In this document: one piece after another, positions 17,635-26,204 of the stretch
Layout: each line of letters opens with the position of its first letter
Position numbering within the stretch: position 1 is the stretch's first letter
Origin: CBDFHJ01 sp965247635
GTDB lineage: Bacteria > Chloroflexota > Dehalococcoidia > Lucifugimonadales > Australimonadaceae
Length of the DNA: 64,000 nt
Reading direction: 5' to 3'
Assembly: GCA_965247635.1 (NCBI GenBank)
Contig: CBDFHJ010000010.1
Coordinates: 496,001 to 560,000, forward strand
The notes under the pieces: model-generated
Database searches by the model: none
Told to the model about the DNA's origin: nothing
The model's input: the letters and a program-made list of their open reading frames with translations, nothing else
Translations under genes and position numbers: made by a program

Positions 17635-18519
17635 TTACGACACCGTAACAACGCCTTGGAGCGCCTCCTTGAACTGCTCCGCCAGCTCCAGGTGCTGTTC
17701 CGGCCGCGTGAACCCGCAGCGCATGGTGTTCAGGACCACGTACTGGGTGCCCAGCTCTCGCCAGTCCTCCGCGAAGGCGCGCCACTGATCGGGATCGCTC
17801 TGCTTCGGTGCCATCACCCGGGGCAGCAGCATGATCTGTCCGGGGTCACGCCCCGCCGACCTCGCCGCTTCCCAGATGGTCTCCACCTGCGCTTTGGTCT
17901 CGCTGGCAGTCGTTCCGCCGGGGATCCAGCCGTCGGCCATGCGCCCGATCCGCTTCAGCACGGCGTCGTTTGCCCCTCCGCCCATCCAGATGGGGATGGG
18001 CCGCTGTATGGGCAACAGATTGATTCCGGCGTCGGTGATGTGGTGCCAGCGCCCGTGGAAGGTGACCGTCTCGTTGGTCCACAGGGCGCGCATCACTTCG
18101 ACCTGCTCCTCTATCCGGCGGCCCCGGTTGTGGAAGTTCTCCCCCAGGCCCTCAAACTCCAGGGCGTTCCTGCCCACCGCGACCCCAAGCCGCAGCCGGC
18201 CGCCCGAGAGCACGTCCACCTCGGCCGCCTGCTTGGCCACCAGCACCGTCTGGCGCTGGGGGAGGATCACGATGCCGGTGGCCAGCTCGATGCGCTCGGT
18301 GATAGAGGCCAGATAGCCCATGAGGACAAACGGCTCGTGGAACGGCGTCTGGTGGGTATACCCGCGCAGGTCGGGATACGTGGCTGGATTGCCGCCCAGG
18401 ACGTGCTCGAAGAGCTGGGCCTGATCGTATCCCAGGCCCTCTGCCCCCTGAGCCCAGTCGCGGATGGCTATGGGGTCGTTCCCGATCTCGGTCTGTGGGA
18501 ATATGAGACTTAGCTTCAT
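17635..18519 (-). CDS. LLM-class F420-dependent oxidoreductase (1)
   Basis: A 294-residue luciferase-like monooxygenase-fold protein. It starts MKLSLIFPQTEIG and contains the family blocks GYDQAQLFEHVLG, ERIELATGIVILPQRQTVLV, SGGRLRLGVAVGRN and PIPIWMGGGANDAVLKRIGR. Members use F420H2 or FMNH2 as hydride carrier; the substrate cannot be read from sequence. ATG 18519 is chosen because AGGAGG precedes it, rather than an ATG at 18555. A second member lies at 25020-25970. Enrichment of such enzymes is known from SAR202 and related Chloroflexota. Confidence 0.88.
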   Translation of the reverse strand: MKLSLIFPQTEIGNDPIAIRDWAQGAEGLGYDQAQLFEHVLGGNPATYPDLRGYTHQTPFHEPFVLMGYLASITERIELATGIVILPQRQTVLVAKQAAEVDVLSGGRLRLGVAVGRNALEFEGLGENFHNRGRRIEEQVEVMRALWTNETVTFHGRWHHITDAGINLLPIQRPIPIWMGGGANDAVLKRIGRMADGWIPGGTTASETKAQVETIWEAARSAGRDPGQIMLLPRVMAPKQSDPDQWRAFAEDWRELGTQYVVLNTMRCGFTRPEQHLELAEQFKEALQGVVTVS

Positions 18520-18579
18520 GCCGACCTCCTGACGATGGTCATGGTCTCTGGCCATAGTGTACTGCCTGATGGCAAAGAA

Positions 18580-18622
18580 GGAGGACGAGATTCCTCAGTT
18601 GCTCCGCTCCTTCGGAATGACA
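18580..18622. repeat. Class A repeat, partial copy
   Basis: The right arm (GAGATTCCTC ... TTCGGAATGACAG) of the class A family lies upstream of the LLM gene. A degenerate second piece (GGTCATTCCGAG) follows at about 18636. Confidence 0.55.
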
Positions 18623-18715
18623 GGCGATGCCGGGGGTCATTCCGAGCCCGCCACAGGCGGACGAGCGACCGAGAGGCCTCCGCGGCGACGGCGATGCGCC
18701 GGGCTATCAAGGCGG

Positions 18716-19732
18716 TCATGGCGCAAGGGGCAGGCGGTCGAGGTCTACCACCGTCACGGTGGGTACGTACCCCTTGGCCCACGAGCGCCGGTACGCGTCG
18801 CTGGCCAGCTCGCCTGAGGAGACGTAATCGACGATCAGCACCGGCTTTCCAGCGTTGAGGAAGAGGCCTAGGTATCCGTCGAGCTCTTCGGTAATATCCG
18901 CCGGCGTGGCCGCCCCCTCCTCTTCGTAACCGTAATGGAGCCCCTCCTGGGCCACGCCGTCCACCGCCGCCAAATAACGCTGGTGGGCCGCCAGTTCCGG
19001 CGCGTTCTGTGGGATGATAAGGAAGCCGGGCTCCTTCTCCTTGGCGTAGGTGGAGATAGCCTCAACGAATTGGACCATCTCCGCCTCCGCCGACTCCCTC
19101 CCACGCTCCTCGGAATATTCGTAGGCGTCGATGATATCCAGGTACGCGCCATTGAAGCCCGCGGCCAGGAGCCTGTCCAGGTAACTCTCCGGGGCGCCGA
19201 AGATGATGCGTTGCCGCTCCAGGTCCCAGTAGCGGACCTTGAAATTCCCCTCCCAGTCAGGGTTTTGCTGGTCGAGCCACGCAGGGCTGCCTGGCCGCCA
19301 CTCCGGCCGCCAGTAGGAGCGGTACGATTCGGCTTCACCGATGCTCATATAGGCCAGGACCGTCTTGGAGCCCCCCGAGCCGTCCTGCAGCGCCTTGACC
19401 CCTTCTGAGGAGAACGCCTCGGCGTCCGTGCCATCGTAGGAGTAGTCGATGACGACAATACTCTCGCTACGACCGCCGATCTCCTCCAGGTCAATGTCTT
19501 GGAGCCAGTAGATCCACGCACTCTCTTGGGCGGGAGTAGGAGTAGCGGCGGTGGTCGGAGTGGGGGTAGTCGTAGCGGTGGTCGAAGTAGGAGTGGCAGC
19601 GGTGGTCGGAGTAGAGGTAGTCGTAGCGGTGGTCGGAGTTAGGCTCGCGGCTGGGCTTGGGGACGCGCTACACGCCACAGCGGCGACCGCCACGGCAATG
19701 GCCGCCACTAACCTCAAGGGTCGGGCCATCAT
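18716..19732 (-). CDS. GH114/TM1410-like glycoside hydrolase lipoprotein
   Basis: A 338-residue exported protein. The N-terminus is a lipoprotein signal peptide with lipobox AVACS, followed by a low-complexity Thr/Pro/Ala linker (residues about 30-65) encoded by an imperfect minisatellite at 19541-19640. The catalytic part starts AWIYWLQDIDLEEI and contains VVIDYSYDG, VLAYMSIGEAESYR, FNGAYLDIIDAYEY and GFLIIPQNAPEL, the pattern of the MJ1477/TM1410 and GH114 (endo-alpha-1,4-polygalactosaminidase) group. It likely acts at the cell surface on a polysaccharide. The start ATG 19732 follows GTGAGG. It lies 25 bp downstream of citramalate synthase on the same strand. Confidence 0.85.
   Translation of the reverse strand: MMARPLRLVAAIAVAVAAVACSASPSPAASLTPTTATTTSTPTTAATPTSTTATTTPTPTTAATPTPAQESAWIYWLQDIDLEEIGGRSESIVVIDYSYDGTDAEAFSSEGVKALQDGSGGSKTVLAYMSIGEAESYRSYWRPEWRPGSPAWLDQQNPDWEGNFKVRYWDLERQRIIFGAPESYLDRLLAAGFNGAYLDIIDAYEYSEERGRESAEAEMVQFVEAISTYAKEKEPGFLIIPQNAPELAAHQRYLAAVDGVAQEGLHYGYEEEGAATPADITEELDGYLGLFLNAGKPVLIVDYVSSGELASDAYRRSWAKGYVPTVTVVDLDRLPLAP
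19541..19640. repeat. Minisatellite in the linker of the GH114-like lipoprotein
   Basis: Units built on GGAGTAG(C)GGCGGTGGTC and GTAGTCGTAGCGGTGGTCG repeat about twice each over 100 bp and encode alternating TPTTA/TSTPT peptides. Length variation in the linker would be expected between strains. Confidence 0.65.
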
Positions 19733-19757
19733 GCGTGCCTCACTGCCATGGGTCTTC

Positions 19758-21347
19758 TTACCTCGGCAGCAGAGCGTACTCCATGCTGTCGGCCAAGGCC
19801 TGCCACGACGCCTCGATGACGTTGCCGGAGGCCCCCACCGTGCTCCACCGACGCTCGCCGTCGGTGGACTCCACCAGCACGCGCACGACGGCCTCGGTGC
19901 CGGCCCCAACCTGGTCCACCACACGCACCTTGTAATCGGTCAGATGTACCGACTCCAGTTGGGGGTACGGCTGGAGCAGCCCCTTACGGAGGGCGGTGTC
20001 GAGAGCGTTCACAGGGCCGTTCCCTTCGGCCACCGTGTGCGTGACATCCTCGCCCACGCGGACCTTGACTATGGCCTCGGACAGCGACTCTTCGCCGTCG
20101 GCGGCGTCGCCCTGACGGCGGCGTTTCTCCATGACCACCAGGAAGTCCACCAACTCGAAGGGCGCTTGGTAGTCCGGCAGGGCCCGCCGCACCAGCAGGT
20201 CGAAGGACGCCTCCGCACCTTCATACTGGAAGCCGCGGCTCTCCAGCTCCTTTAGCTGCTGGAGAAGCTCACCCACCCGCGCTTGGGGCACCTGGGCCGA
20301 AAGTCCGTGCTCCTCCAGCTTGACCGCGATGTTGCCACGGCCCGATAGCTCGGAAATCACCACGCGCTTCGTGTTGCCCACCCGCTCCGGGTCGATGTGT
20401 TGGTAGCTCGTCTCGTCCTTGGCCATGGCGGCGGCGTGCAGGCCACCCTTGTGGCTGAAAGCGCTCTCGCCCACGTAGGCCTGGTAGCGGTTCGGTGGCA
20501 TGTTGACCATCTCGCTGACGAAGCGATGGACCTCGGTCAGGTGCTGAAGCTGCTCGTCGGCGATGCACTCGATCCCGAGCTTCAGCTTCAGGTTGCCGAT
20601 GACGGAGAGCAGGTTGGCGTTGCCGCACCGCTCGCCGTAGCCGTTGATGGTGCCCTGGACCTGGGTCGCGCCGGCCTGCACCGCCGCGATGCTGTTGGCC
20701 ACCGCCACCTCGGCGTCGTTGTGGCAGTGGATGCCTAAGGGGACATCGAGCTCCTGGTGCACCCGTTTCACGGTCTCGTACACCTCTACCGGCAGCGTCC
20801 CGCCATTGGTGTCACAGAGCACCACGTATTCGGCGCCGGCCTCAGCCGCCGCCCTGGCGCTGGCTAGGGCGTAGTCGGGGTTGTCCCTGAAACCGTCGAA
20901 GAAATGCTCGGCGTCGAATATCACCCGGCGGCCCTGCTGCCGAAGGTAAGCGATGGACTCCCGGACCATGTTGAGGTTCTCCTCGAGCGAGGTCTCCAGC
21001 ACTCGCTTCACCTGGGCCTCGGAGGCCTTGCCCACCAAGGTGACCACCGGCGCCTGGGAGGCGAGCATGGCACGCAGGTTGGGATCGCCCTCGGCGGTCC
21101 CGCCGACCCTGCGCGTGCTGCCGAAGGCGACGAGCACCGCGCTCTTCAGGTCGAGGCGCTGGGCCTGCTTGAAGAACTCATCGTCCTTGGGGTTCGACCC
21201 AGGCCAGCCGCCCTCGATGAAGTGCATGCCCAGGTCGTCGAGCCTGGCCGCGATACGCAGCTTATCGCCTACCGAGAGGCTGATACCCTCCATCTGCGAG
21301 CCATCGCGTAGCGTTGTGTCGTACAGCGTTACCTGTTGTGTTGCCAT
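19758..21347 (-). CDS. cimA: (R)-citramalate synthase
   Basis: A 529-residue alpha-isopropylmalate synthase-family enzyme. The TIM-barrel start VTLYDTTLRDGSQMEGISLS, the HCHNDAEVAVANSIAAVQAG metal-ligand block and GTINGYGERCGNANL are clear, and the C-terminal 110 residues form a LeuA allosteric domain. The DGSQMEGISLS variant, the GGWPGSNPKDDEFF segment and the length fit the CimA/TIGR00977 branch, which condenses pyruvate with acetyl-CoA to citramalate for threonine-independent isoleucine synthesis. The start is ATG 21347 with GAGGGGAGG upstream. A T-box leader precedes it (about 21496-21766), so expression is expected to follow charging of a tRNA, most likely tRNA-Ile. Confidence 0.92.
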   Translation of the reverse strand: MATQQVTLYDTTLRDGSQMEGISLSVGDKLRIAARLDDLGMHFIEGGWPGSNPKDDEFFKQAQRLDLKSAVLVAFGSTRRVGGTAEGDPNLRAMLASQAPVVTLVGKASEAQVKRVLETSLEENLNMVRESIAYLRQQGRRVIFDAEHFFDGFRDNPDYALASARAAAEAGAEYVVLCDTNGGTLPVEVYETVKRVHQELDVPLGIHCHNDAEVAVANSIAAVQAGATQVQGTINGYGERCGNANLLSVIGNLKLKLGIECIADEQLQHLTEVHRFVSEMVNMPPNRYQAYVGESAFSHKGGLHAAAMAKDETSYQHIDPERVGNTKRVVISELSGRGNIAVKLEEHGLSAQVPQARVGELLQQLKELESRGFQYEGAEASFDLLVRRALPDYQAPFELVDFLVVMEKRRRQGDAADGEESLSEAIVKVRVGEDVTHTVAEGNGPVNALDTALRKGLLQPYPQLESVHLTDYKVRVVDQVGAGTEAVVRVLVESTDGERRWSTVGASGNVIEASWQALADSMEYALLPR

Positions 21348-21384
21348 CTCCTCCCCTCGTTCTCCAACCCTTCCGTTCCTCAAA

Positions 21385-21425
21385 CACTCCGTTCGTACTT
21401 CGACAGGCTCAGCACGAACGGAGTG
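21385..21425. repeat. TTCGACA-type repeat in the cimA leader
   Basis: TCGTACTTCGACAGGCTCAG followed by CACGAACGG belongs to the same family as the element at 2200. It sits between the T-box terminator and the cimA start, so it is transcribed only after antitermination. Confidence 0.55.
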
Positions 21426-21495
21426 TTGATCAAGCCACCCCTTTACATGCGATACCCGTTCAACTCTGATCCCTGTCGGAGAGTGAACGGAAAAC

Positions 21496-21766
21496 AAAAA
21501 CCCGTCCCACAAAGAGACGGGTTGTTCGTACCCGCGGTACCACTCTTATTGCCCCCAGCATATCGGGGACCACTTATCAGGGCGCCATCACGCCCTCGCC
21601 CATGCTAACGGGTGGCGGGCCCGGCCGAGCCTACTTGCCCCGACTCATCGGAGCGTTGGGTCGGCGGCTCAGGAGGGATATTCGGTCGGGGTCGGCCCGC
21701 CGGCTTCCACTCGTCCCGGCTCGCTGAGGGCCCACTGCCTGACCTACTCGTCTCCGTCGTTGCCGC
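21496..21766 (-). ncRNA. T-box riboswitch leader of cimA
   Basis: On the minus strand AAGAGTGGTACCGCG (21533-21547) is an almost perfect T-box sequence, the part that pairs with the uncharged tRNA acceptor end. Immediately 3' of it AACCCGTCTC and GGGACGGGTTTTT (about 21496-21523) make an intrinsic terminator. The 5' region can form the stem I domain; GAATATCCC near 21676-21684 contains ATC (21677-21679), a plausible isoleucine specifier, but the specifier assignment is inference. Uncharged tRNA would favour the antiterminator and expression of cimA. Confidence 0.85.
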
Positions 21767-21773
21767 TGTGCTG

Positions 21774-21803
21774 ACCGTAGCACATCGTGGCCGTGGCCGT
21801 CAA
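21774..21803 (-). promoter_or_regulatory. Putative promoter of the cimA T-box transcript
   Basis: TTGACG (21798-21803) and TACGGT (21774-21779) are separated by 18 bp on the minus strand, directly upstream of the T-box leader. Confidence 0.4.
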
Positions 21804-21860
21804 GGGCTAGAGGTGGGCCGAGCTTGGACTACAGTGAGGCTCTGGCGGCGATGAAAGCAA

Positions 21861-22439
21861 CTAATTTGGCAGTAGTCGGCTGACTAGGGACTCGAGAGTT
21901 TCGGTTAGATTGAATTGAGTTACTTCGGTGTTGATAACCCTGGAGAAAATTGTCCATCCAACCTTTGAATGGAGCTGCACATTTATCTGGCCACCTTGAA
22001 CTATACCCAACACTACTACACCAGGAAGTTCTTGGAAGTGTACGGTAGCTTCTAGAGGAACAGTAGAACTAGAACCAGGCCCGATCCATCCGCCCGACTC
22101 CGCAGTAAGGGTTACTACGGTTTGGTCATTCAGTACAAGGTCATGCTCGCTTGTGCCGAGGTAGACCGGCACTACACCACCATTGTGAATCTCGACTTCT
22201 ATCTCAAACTCGACTCCTTCGACCAATTTCTCAGCGGCTCCTAACAAGTTGCCACTAACAAGGTCCGCGCCTGCACTGAGTAAAGTAGGAATGTTATTGG
22301 TAATAACCGGAGAAATCTTGGTGACTCTGGGTGCCGAGACAGCAAGCTGGTTGTAGCTATACCAGACGACTCCAAGGAGTCCTAGTATAACCACGAGGAC
22401 CACTGATGGCACTATGATTTTAAGGGCTGTCCGAACCAC
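21861..22439 (-). CDS. Membrane-anchored LEA14-like hypothetical protein
   Basis: A 192-residue protein with one N-terminal membrane helix (IIVPSVVLVVILGLLGVVWY) and a beta-rich extracytoplasmic domain. The pattern FEIEVEIHNGGVVPVYLGTSEHDLVLND resembles the water-stress/LEA-2 type immunoglobulin-like fold, but I do not assign a function. It starts at GTG 22439 without a clear ribosome binding site. Its base composition is noticeably less GC-rich than the surrounding genes, which suggests acquisition. It stands alone between the cimA leader and the aldolase-SDR gene. Confidence 0.7.
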   Translation of the reverse strand: MVRTALKIIVPSVVLVVILGLLGVVWYSYNQLAVSAPRVTKISPVITNNIPTLLSAGADLVSGNLLGAAEKLVEGVEFEIEVEIHNGGVVPVYLGTSEHDLVLNDQTVVTLTAESGGWIGPGSSSTVPLEATVHFQELPGVVVLGIVQGGQINVQLHSKVGWTIFSRVINTEVTQFNLTETLESLVSRLLPN

Positions 22440-22478
22440 AGCGACACGAGTTTAACAAATGAGAATACTTCAAAGCTA

Positions 22479-22500
22479 ACCACCACGCCGTAGTGGTGGT
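22479..22500. repeat. Perfect hairpin ACCACCAC/GTGGTGGT
   Basis: An 8-bp perfect stem with a 6-nt loop lies in the gap between the two divergent genes at 22439 and 22636. There is no U tract, so it could be an operator or an RNA structure; its role is unknown. Confidence 0.5.
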
Positions 22501-22635
22501 CGAAACCGCAAGACCGGTTACGAGTAGGAGCGTATGAGCTTGTCTAGGAGATCAGAGATAATTCTGGTGCCTTGAGTAGCAATTCCCCTATACCCGTTGC
22601 AGGGGGTGGGGTTTCCTGGGTACCATTGCGCCGAC

Positions 22636-24696
22636 ATGCAGAACCGATGGGTCGACGACGAAGTCGTGGGAAGGGACGACCTGGACCAGTTGGTCTACCT
22701 CAGCCGAGTCATGGGCGTAGAGACCAACCTGGTCCTGTGGGGCGGCGGCAACACCTCCATCAAGAGCGAGGCGTCTGACTTTCGAGGCCAGCCAGTCCGG
22801 GCCATGTACATCAAAGGCTCCGGCTCCGACATGAAAGAGAGCGAGCGCCACCACTTCCCCGCGGTGGACCTGGACGCGCTCCTGCCGCTGTTTGAGCGGG
22901 ACGCGCTGTCCGACGAGGGGATGGTCGACTACATCCGCCAGTGCATGCTTGACCCCTCGGCGCCGCGGCCGTCCATCGAGACGCTGTTGCACGCCTTCCT
23001 CCCCCACAAGTGCGTGGCCCACTCCCACGCCGACGCCATCCTGTCGCTGACCAACGGCACCCATGCCGGCGAGGCGCTGGACACGCTGTACGGGCGGGAC
23101 GTGGCCGTGGTGGCCTATCGGCGGCCCGGCTTCCTGCTCGCCAAAGAGGTGGCCCAGGCGGCCCTGAGCAACCCGCGGCCCCGGGGAGTCGTGCTTATGA
23201 ACCACGGGCTGGTGACCTGGGGCAGCACCGCCAAGCAGGCCTACGACGTCCACGTGGAGATGGTGAGCAAGGCGGAGGAGTTCATCGCCGAGCGGGCGGC
23301 GGGCAAGACGGTCTTCGGCGTCCAGCGCGACAGGTGGCTGGAGCCGGAGCGGCGTCGGCAGATCGCGGCGGCCGTGGCGCCTACTCTCCGCGGACTGGTC
23401 GGCTACCGTCAACGGGTCGTGCTGCGGTTCGACGACTCGGCGGAGGTGATGGACTTGGTCGGCGCGTCGGATGGCAAAGAGCTGTGCGGCATTGGCGCGG
23501 CCACGCCGGACCACACCCTTCACACCAAGCGGCTGCCGCTGTGGGTGGATGTGACCGACCCGGAGGACCTGGCGGAAGTGAAGGGCGCCATGTACTTGGC
23601 GGTGGAGTCGTACGCCAACGAGTACCGAGAGTGGTTTGAAGCCCATCGCGCGGATGACGTGCAGATGCTGGACCCCTACCCGCGGGTCGTTTTGCTGCCG
23701 GGCGTGGGTATGTGGACCACGGGACGCGATAGTACCGCGGCCCGTATCGCCGGTGACATCTACCGTCACACCATCGGCATTATCGGCGGCGCCCAGGCGG
23801 TAGGCGAGTACAGGACCCTCACGGCGCAGGACGCCTACGACGCTGAGTACTGGCCTCTGGAGCTGTACAAGCTCACGTTGGCGCCGCGGGAGAAGGAGCT
23901 CGCTCGGCGGGTAGCCCTGGTGACGGGCGGCGCCAGCGGAATCGGCCGCGCCATCGCCAGGCGTTTCGCCGCCGAGGGCGCCCACGTGGTGGTCACCGAC
24001 TTGGATGCCGAGGGCGCCGACCAGGTAGCCCAGGAGCTGCTGGCTGAGTACGGCCTCGACCGGGCCATGGCGTGCCGTCTGGACGTCACCATCGAGGCGG
24101 AGGTATCCGAGGCGTTTCGGCAGGCGCGATTGGCCTACGGCGGTGTGGACGTGGTCGTGTCCAACGCCGGCGTGGCCACCGTGGGACTGATCGAAGACCT
24201 GGCCGCGGATGAGTGGCGACGGGCCCTAGAGGTCAACGCCACCGGCCATTTCTTGGTGGCCAAGGAGGCGGTACACCTGTTGCGGGAGCAGGACACGGGT
24301 GGAAGCATGGTCTTCGTGGGGACGAAGAACGTGCCGGCGCCCGGCAGGGAGTTCGGCGCCTACAGCGCCTCCAAGGCGGCGGAGGTCCAGCTGGCCAGGG
24401 TGTTGGCCGTGGAGAACGGGGAGTACGGTATCAGAGTGAACATCATCAACCCCGACGCCGTCTTCCGCGACTCAAAGCTCTGGTCGGACGACGTGCGGGA
24501 GCAGCGGGCCGCCGCCCACGGTATTCCCGTCGAGAGCTTGGAGGAGTTCTACCGTCAGCGCAACCTGCTCCAGACCTCGGTCACCGCCGAGGACGTGGCG
24601 GAGGCGGCGCTCTTCTTCGCCGGCGACCGCTCCGCCAAGACCACCGGCGCAATGATGCCGGTGGATGGCGGGCTGCGCGACGCGTTTCCTAGGTAA
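22636..24696 (+). CDS. Bifunctional class II aldolase / short-chain dehydrogenase
   Basis: A 686-residue fusion of the rhamnulose-1-phosphate aldolase/lactaldehyde dehydrogenase type (RhaD-like). The N-terminal aldolase has LVLWGGGNTSIK for phosphate binding and zinc ligands His129 and His131 (CVAHSHADA), with a further His in VVLMNHGLVTWG. The C-terminal SDR domain has the Rossmann motif TGGASGIGRA from residue 430, the NAG motif (VSNAGVATVG) and catalytic Tyr576 and Lys580 in YSASK. It would split a ketose or ketose phosphate and oxidise or reduce the aldehyde or sugar product. ATG 22636 is preferred; no strong ribosome binding site is visible. It stands alone. Confidence 0.9.
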   Translation: MQNRWVDDEVVGRDDLDQLVYLSRVMGVETNLVLWGGGNTSIKSEASDFRGQPVRAMYIKGSGSDMKESERHHFPAVDLDALLPLFERDALSDEGMVDYIRQCMLDPSAPRPSIETLLHAFLPHKCVAHSHADAILSLTNGTHAGEALDTLYGRDVAVVAYRRPGFLLAKEVAQAALSNPRPRGVVLMNHGLVTWGSTAKQAYDVHVEMVSKAEEFIAERAAGKTVFGVQRDRWLEPERRRQIAAAVAPTLRGLVGYRQRVVLRFDDSAEVMDLVGASDGKELCGIGAATPDHTLHTKRLPLWVDVTDPEDLAEVKGAMYLAVESYANEYREWFEAHRADDVQMLDPYPRVVLLPGVGMWTTGRDSTAARIAGDIYRHTIGIIGGAQAVGEYRTLTAQDAYDAEYWPLELYKLTLAPREKELARRVALVTGGASGIGRAIARRFAAEGAHVVVTDLDAEGADQVAQELLAEYGLDRAMACRLDVTIEAEVSEAFRQARLAYGGVDVVVSNAGVATVGLIEDLAADEWRRALEVNATGHFLVAKEAVHLLREQDTGGSMVFVGTKNVPAPGREFGAYSASKAAEVQLARVLAVENGEYGIRVNIINPDAVFRDSKLWSDDVREQRAAAHGIPVESLEEFYRQRNLLQTSVTAEDVAEAALFFAGDRSAKTTGAMMPVDGGLRDAFPR

Positions 24697-24719
24697 GAGA
24701 CAGGTCCGCTTGGGCTTCT

Positions 24720-24990
24720 TTCAACACCCTACGAAGGGGGTAAAGTGACCCCACCCCGAGCAAGCTGATGGGAAAAGGGGAGTGCAGAGAGGCGGAGCCC
24801 CCTTTGCCAGGAGTCTGAGAGCCTGCCCTGAGCATCGTCGAAGGGAAGGGGGTCAGGTCCCCCGACAGGTCGGGGAGACTCTCCCCGATATATCGGGGGA
24901 GGGGATGGTCGGAAGGATTTTTCAGCACCCCGAGGTGGATTACCCACCCACGCGCACAGACAAATTTGGGGCCATTTCTGGAGAGTGACA
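24720..24990. repeat. Repeat-rich intergenic region
   Basis: The 323-bp gap before the second LLM gene has no convincing ORF. It contains a TTCGACA-type arm (GCCCTGAGCATCGTCGAAGG) near 24822-24843 and the palindromes CCCCCGACAGGTCGGGG and CCCCGATATATCGGGG (about 24858-24902). Confidence 0.55.
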
Positions 24991-25019
24991 GACCTGCTAG
25001 CTTCGCCCAGGAGAATGCA

Positions 25020-25970
25020 GTGAAGTTTGCGTTGCACAACACGTCGTTCCTGCCCACCACCGGCGACCCCAGGGATATGTGGCCGGAGCTGCGCGACCGG
25101 GTCCAGTGGATGGAGGCCAACGGTTTCGACTACATCTCCGTGATGGACCACCTCTGGCAAATCCCCGGCGTTGGCCCGTCCGACGAGCCTTTCATGGAGG
25201 CGTGGACTACCTTGGCGGCCCTGGCCGCGGTTACGGAGCGGCTGCAGCTCGCCACTTTGGTCACCGGCGTGGGCTACCGCAACCCAGCGTTGGTGGTGAA
25301 GACGGTCACCACCTTGGACCTGATCAGCGGCGGCCGAGCGATTCTGGGCATCGGCGGTGGCTGGTACCAGGCGGAGTTCGACGCCTACGGCTACGGCACG
25401 ACCCAAGAGTTTCCCCGTCCCGGCCTACGGCTGGCGCAGCTCCGCGAAGCGGTGCAGATGGCCAAGCTCATGTGGGGTGCACCCCGCAGCACCTACGAGG
25501 GCAAGCACTTCATGCTCAGGGACGCGGTCCTGGAACCGAAGCCGCTTCAGCAACCGCGGCCTCGGGTCCTCATCGGGGGCGGTGGCGAGAAGGTGACCCT
25601 GCGGATCGTGGCCCAGGAAGCGGACATGTGCAACGTCATCGTCCCTGGCCCCGAGGCCTTCGCTCGGAAGGTGGAGGTGCTACGCCGGCATTGCCAAGAC
25701 GTGGGCCGCGACATCGGCGAGATCGAGCTGACCGCGCTGGACCGCGTCATTCTGGCGCCGACCGCGGCGAAGGCCGAGGAGAAGTGGCGCGACCGGGGTT
25801 CTCCCGCCCGCGACGGCTACCGGGGCCTGATGGGCGCCCCGGAGGATGTGATTAGGCAGGCGCACGCGTACGAAGCGACGGGAGTCCAGCCCCTCTTCGT
25901 TTCTATCCCCACCGCCGATGCCGAGTCCAGGGAGCTGCTGGCCAGCGAGGTCATCCCCGCGTGCAAGTGA
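25020..25970 (+). CDS. LLM-class F420-dependent oxidoreductase (2)
   Basis: A 316-residue luciferase-like protein. The blocks MEANGFDYISVMDHLWQIPG, ERLQLATLVTGVGYRNPALV, SGGRAILGIGGGWYQAEFDA and PRPRVLIGGGGEKVTLRIVA fit the F420-type LLM subfamilies. The start is GTG 25020 with CCAGGAGAA 4 nt upstream; an upstream GTG would add 18 residues without family similarity. The substrate is unknown. It has no operon partner and is distinct from the copy at 17635. Confidence 0.88.
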   Translation: MKFALHNTSFLPTTGDPRDMWPELRDRVQWMEANGFDYISVMDHLWQIPGVGPSDEPFMEAWTTLAALAAVTERLQLATLVTGVGYRNPALVVKTVTTLDLISGGRAILGIGGGWYQAEFDAYGYGTTQEFPRPGLRLAQLREAVQMAKLMWGAPRSTYEGKHFMLRDAVLEPKPLQQPRPRVLIGGGGEKVTLRIVAQEADMCNVIVPGPEAFARKVEVLRRHCQDVGRDIGEIELTALDRVILAPTAAKAEEKWRDRGSPARDGYRGLMGAPEDVIRQAHAYEATGVQPLFVSIPTADAESRELLASEVIPACK

Positions 25971-26025
25971 CCCGGCCTGCCCAACACGCTGTGTCATCCT
26001 AAGTCTCGCAGCAGCGTTCCACGCG

Positions 26026-26125
26026 TGTCATTCTGAGCCTAAGGCGTAGCCAAGGCGAAGAATCTCTCCGGGAAGGGATAGGTACGAGATTCCTCATCCT
26101 TCCCAAGAAGGACTCGGAATGACAG
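26026..26125. repeat. Class A interspersed palindromic repeat
   Basis: Left arm TGTCATTCTGAGCCTAAGGC ... GGCGAAGAATCTCT, right arm ACGAGATTCCTCATCC ... GACTCGGAATGACAG. It lies between the LLM gene and the convergent ABC permease gene. Confidence 0.75.
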
Positions 26126-26204
26126 TGAGGCGCTCAGGGTGACAGCGTGTCGTCAACAGCGTCTTGCGGCGCCTGCGAAGGCCTCCTGGGCAGGGCCGGC
26201 GTGG

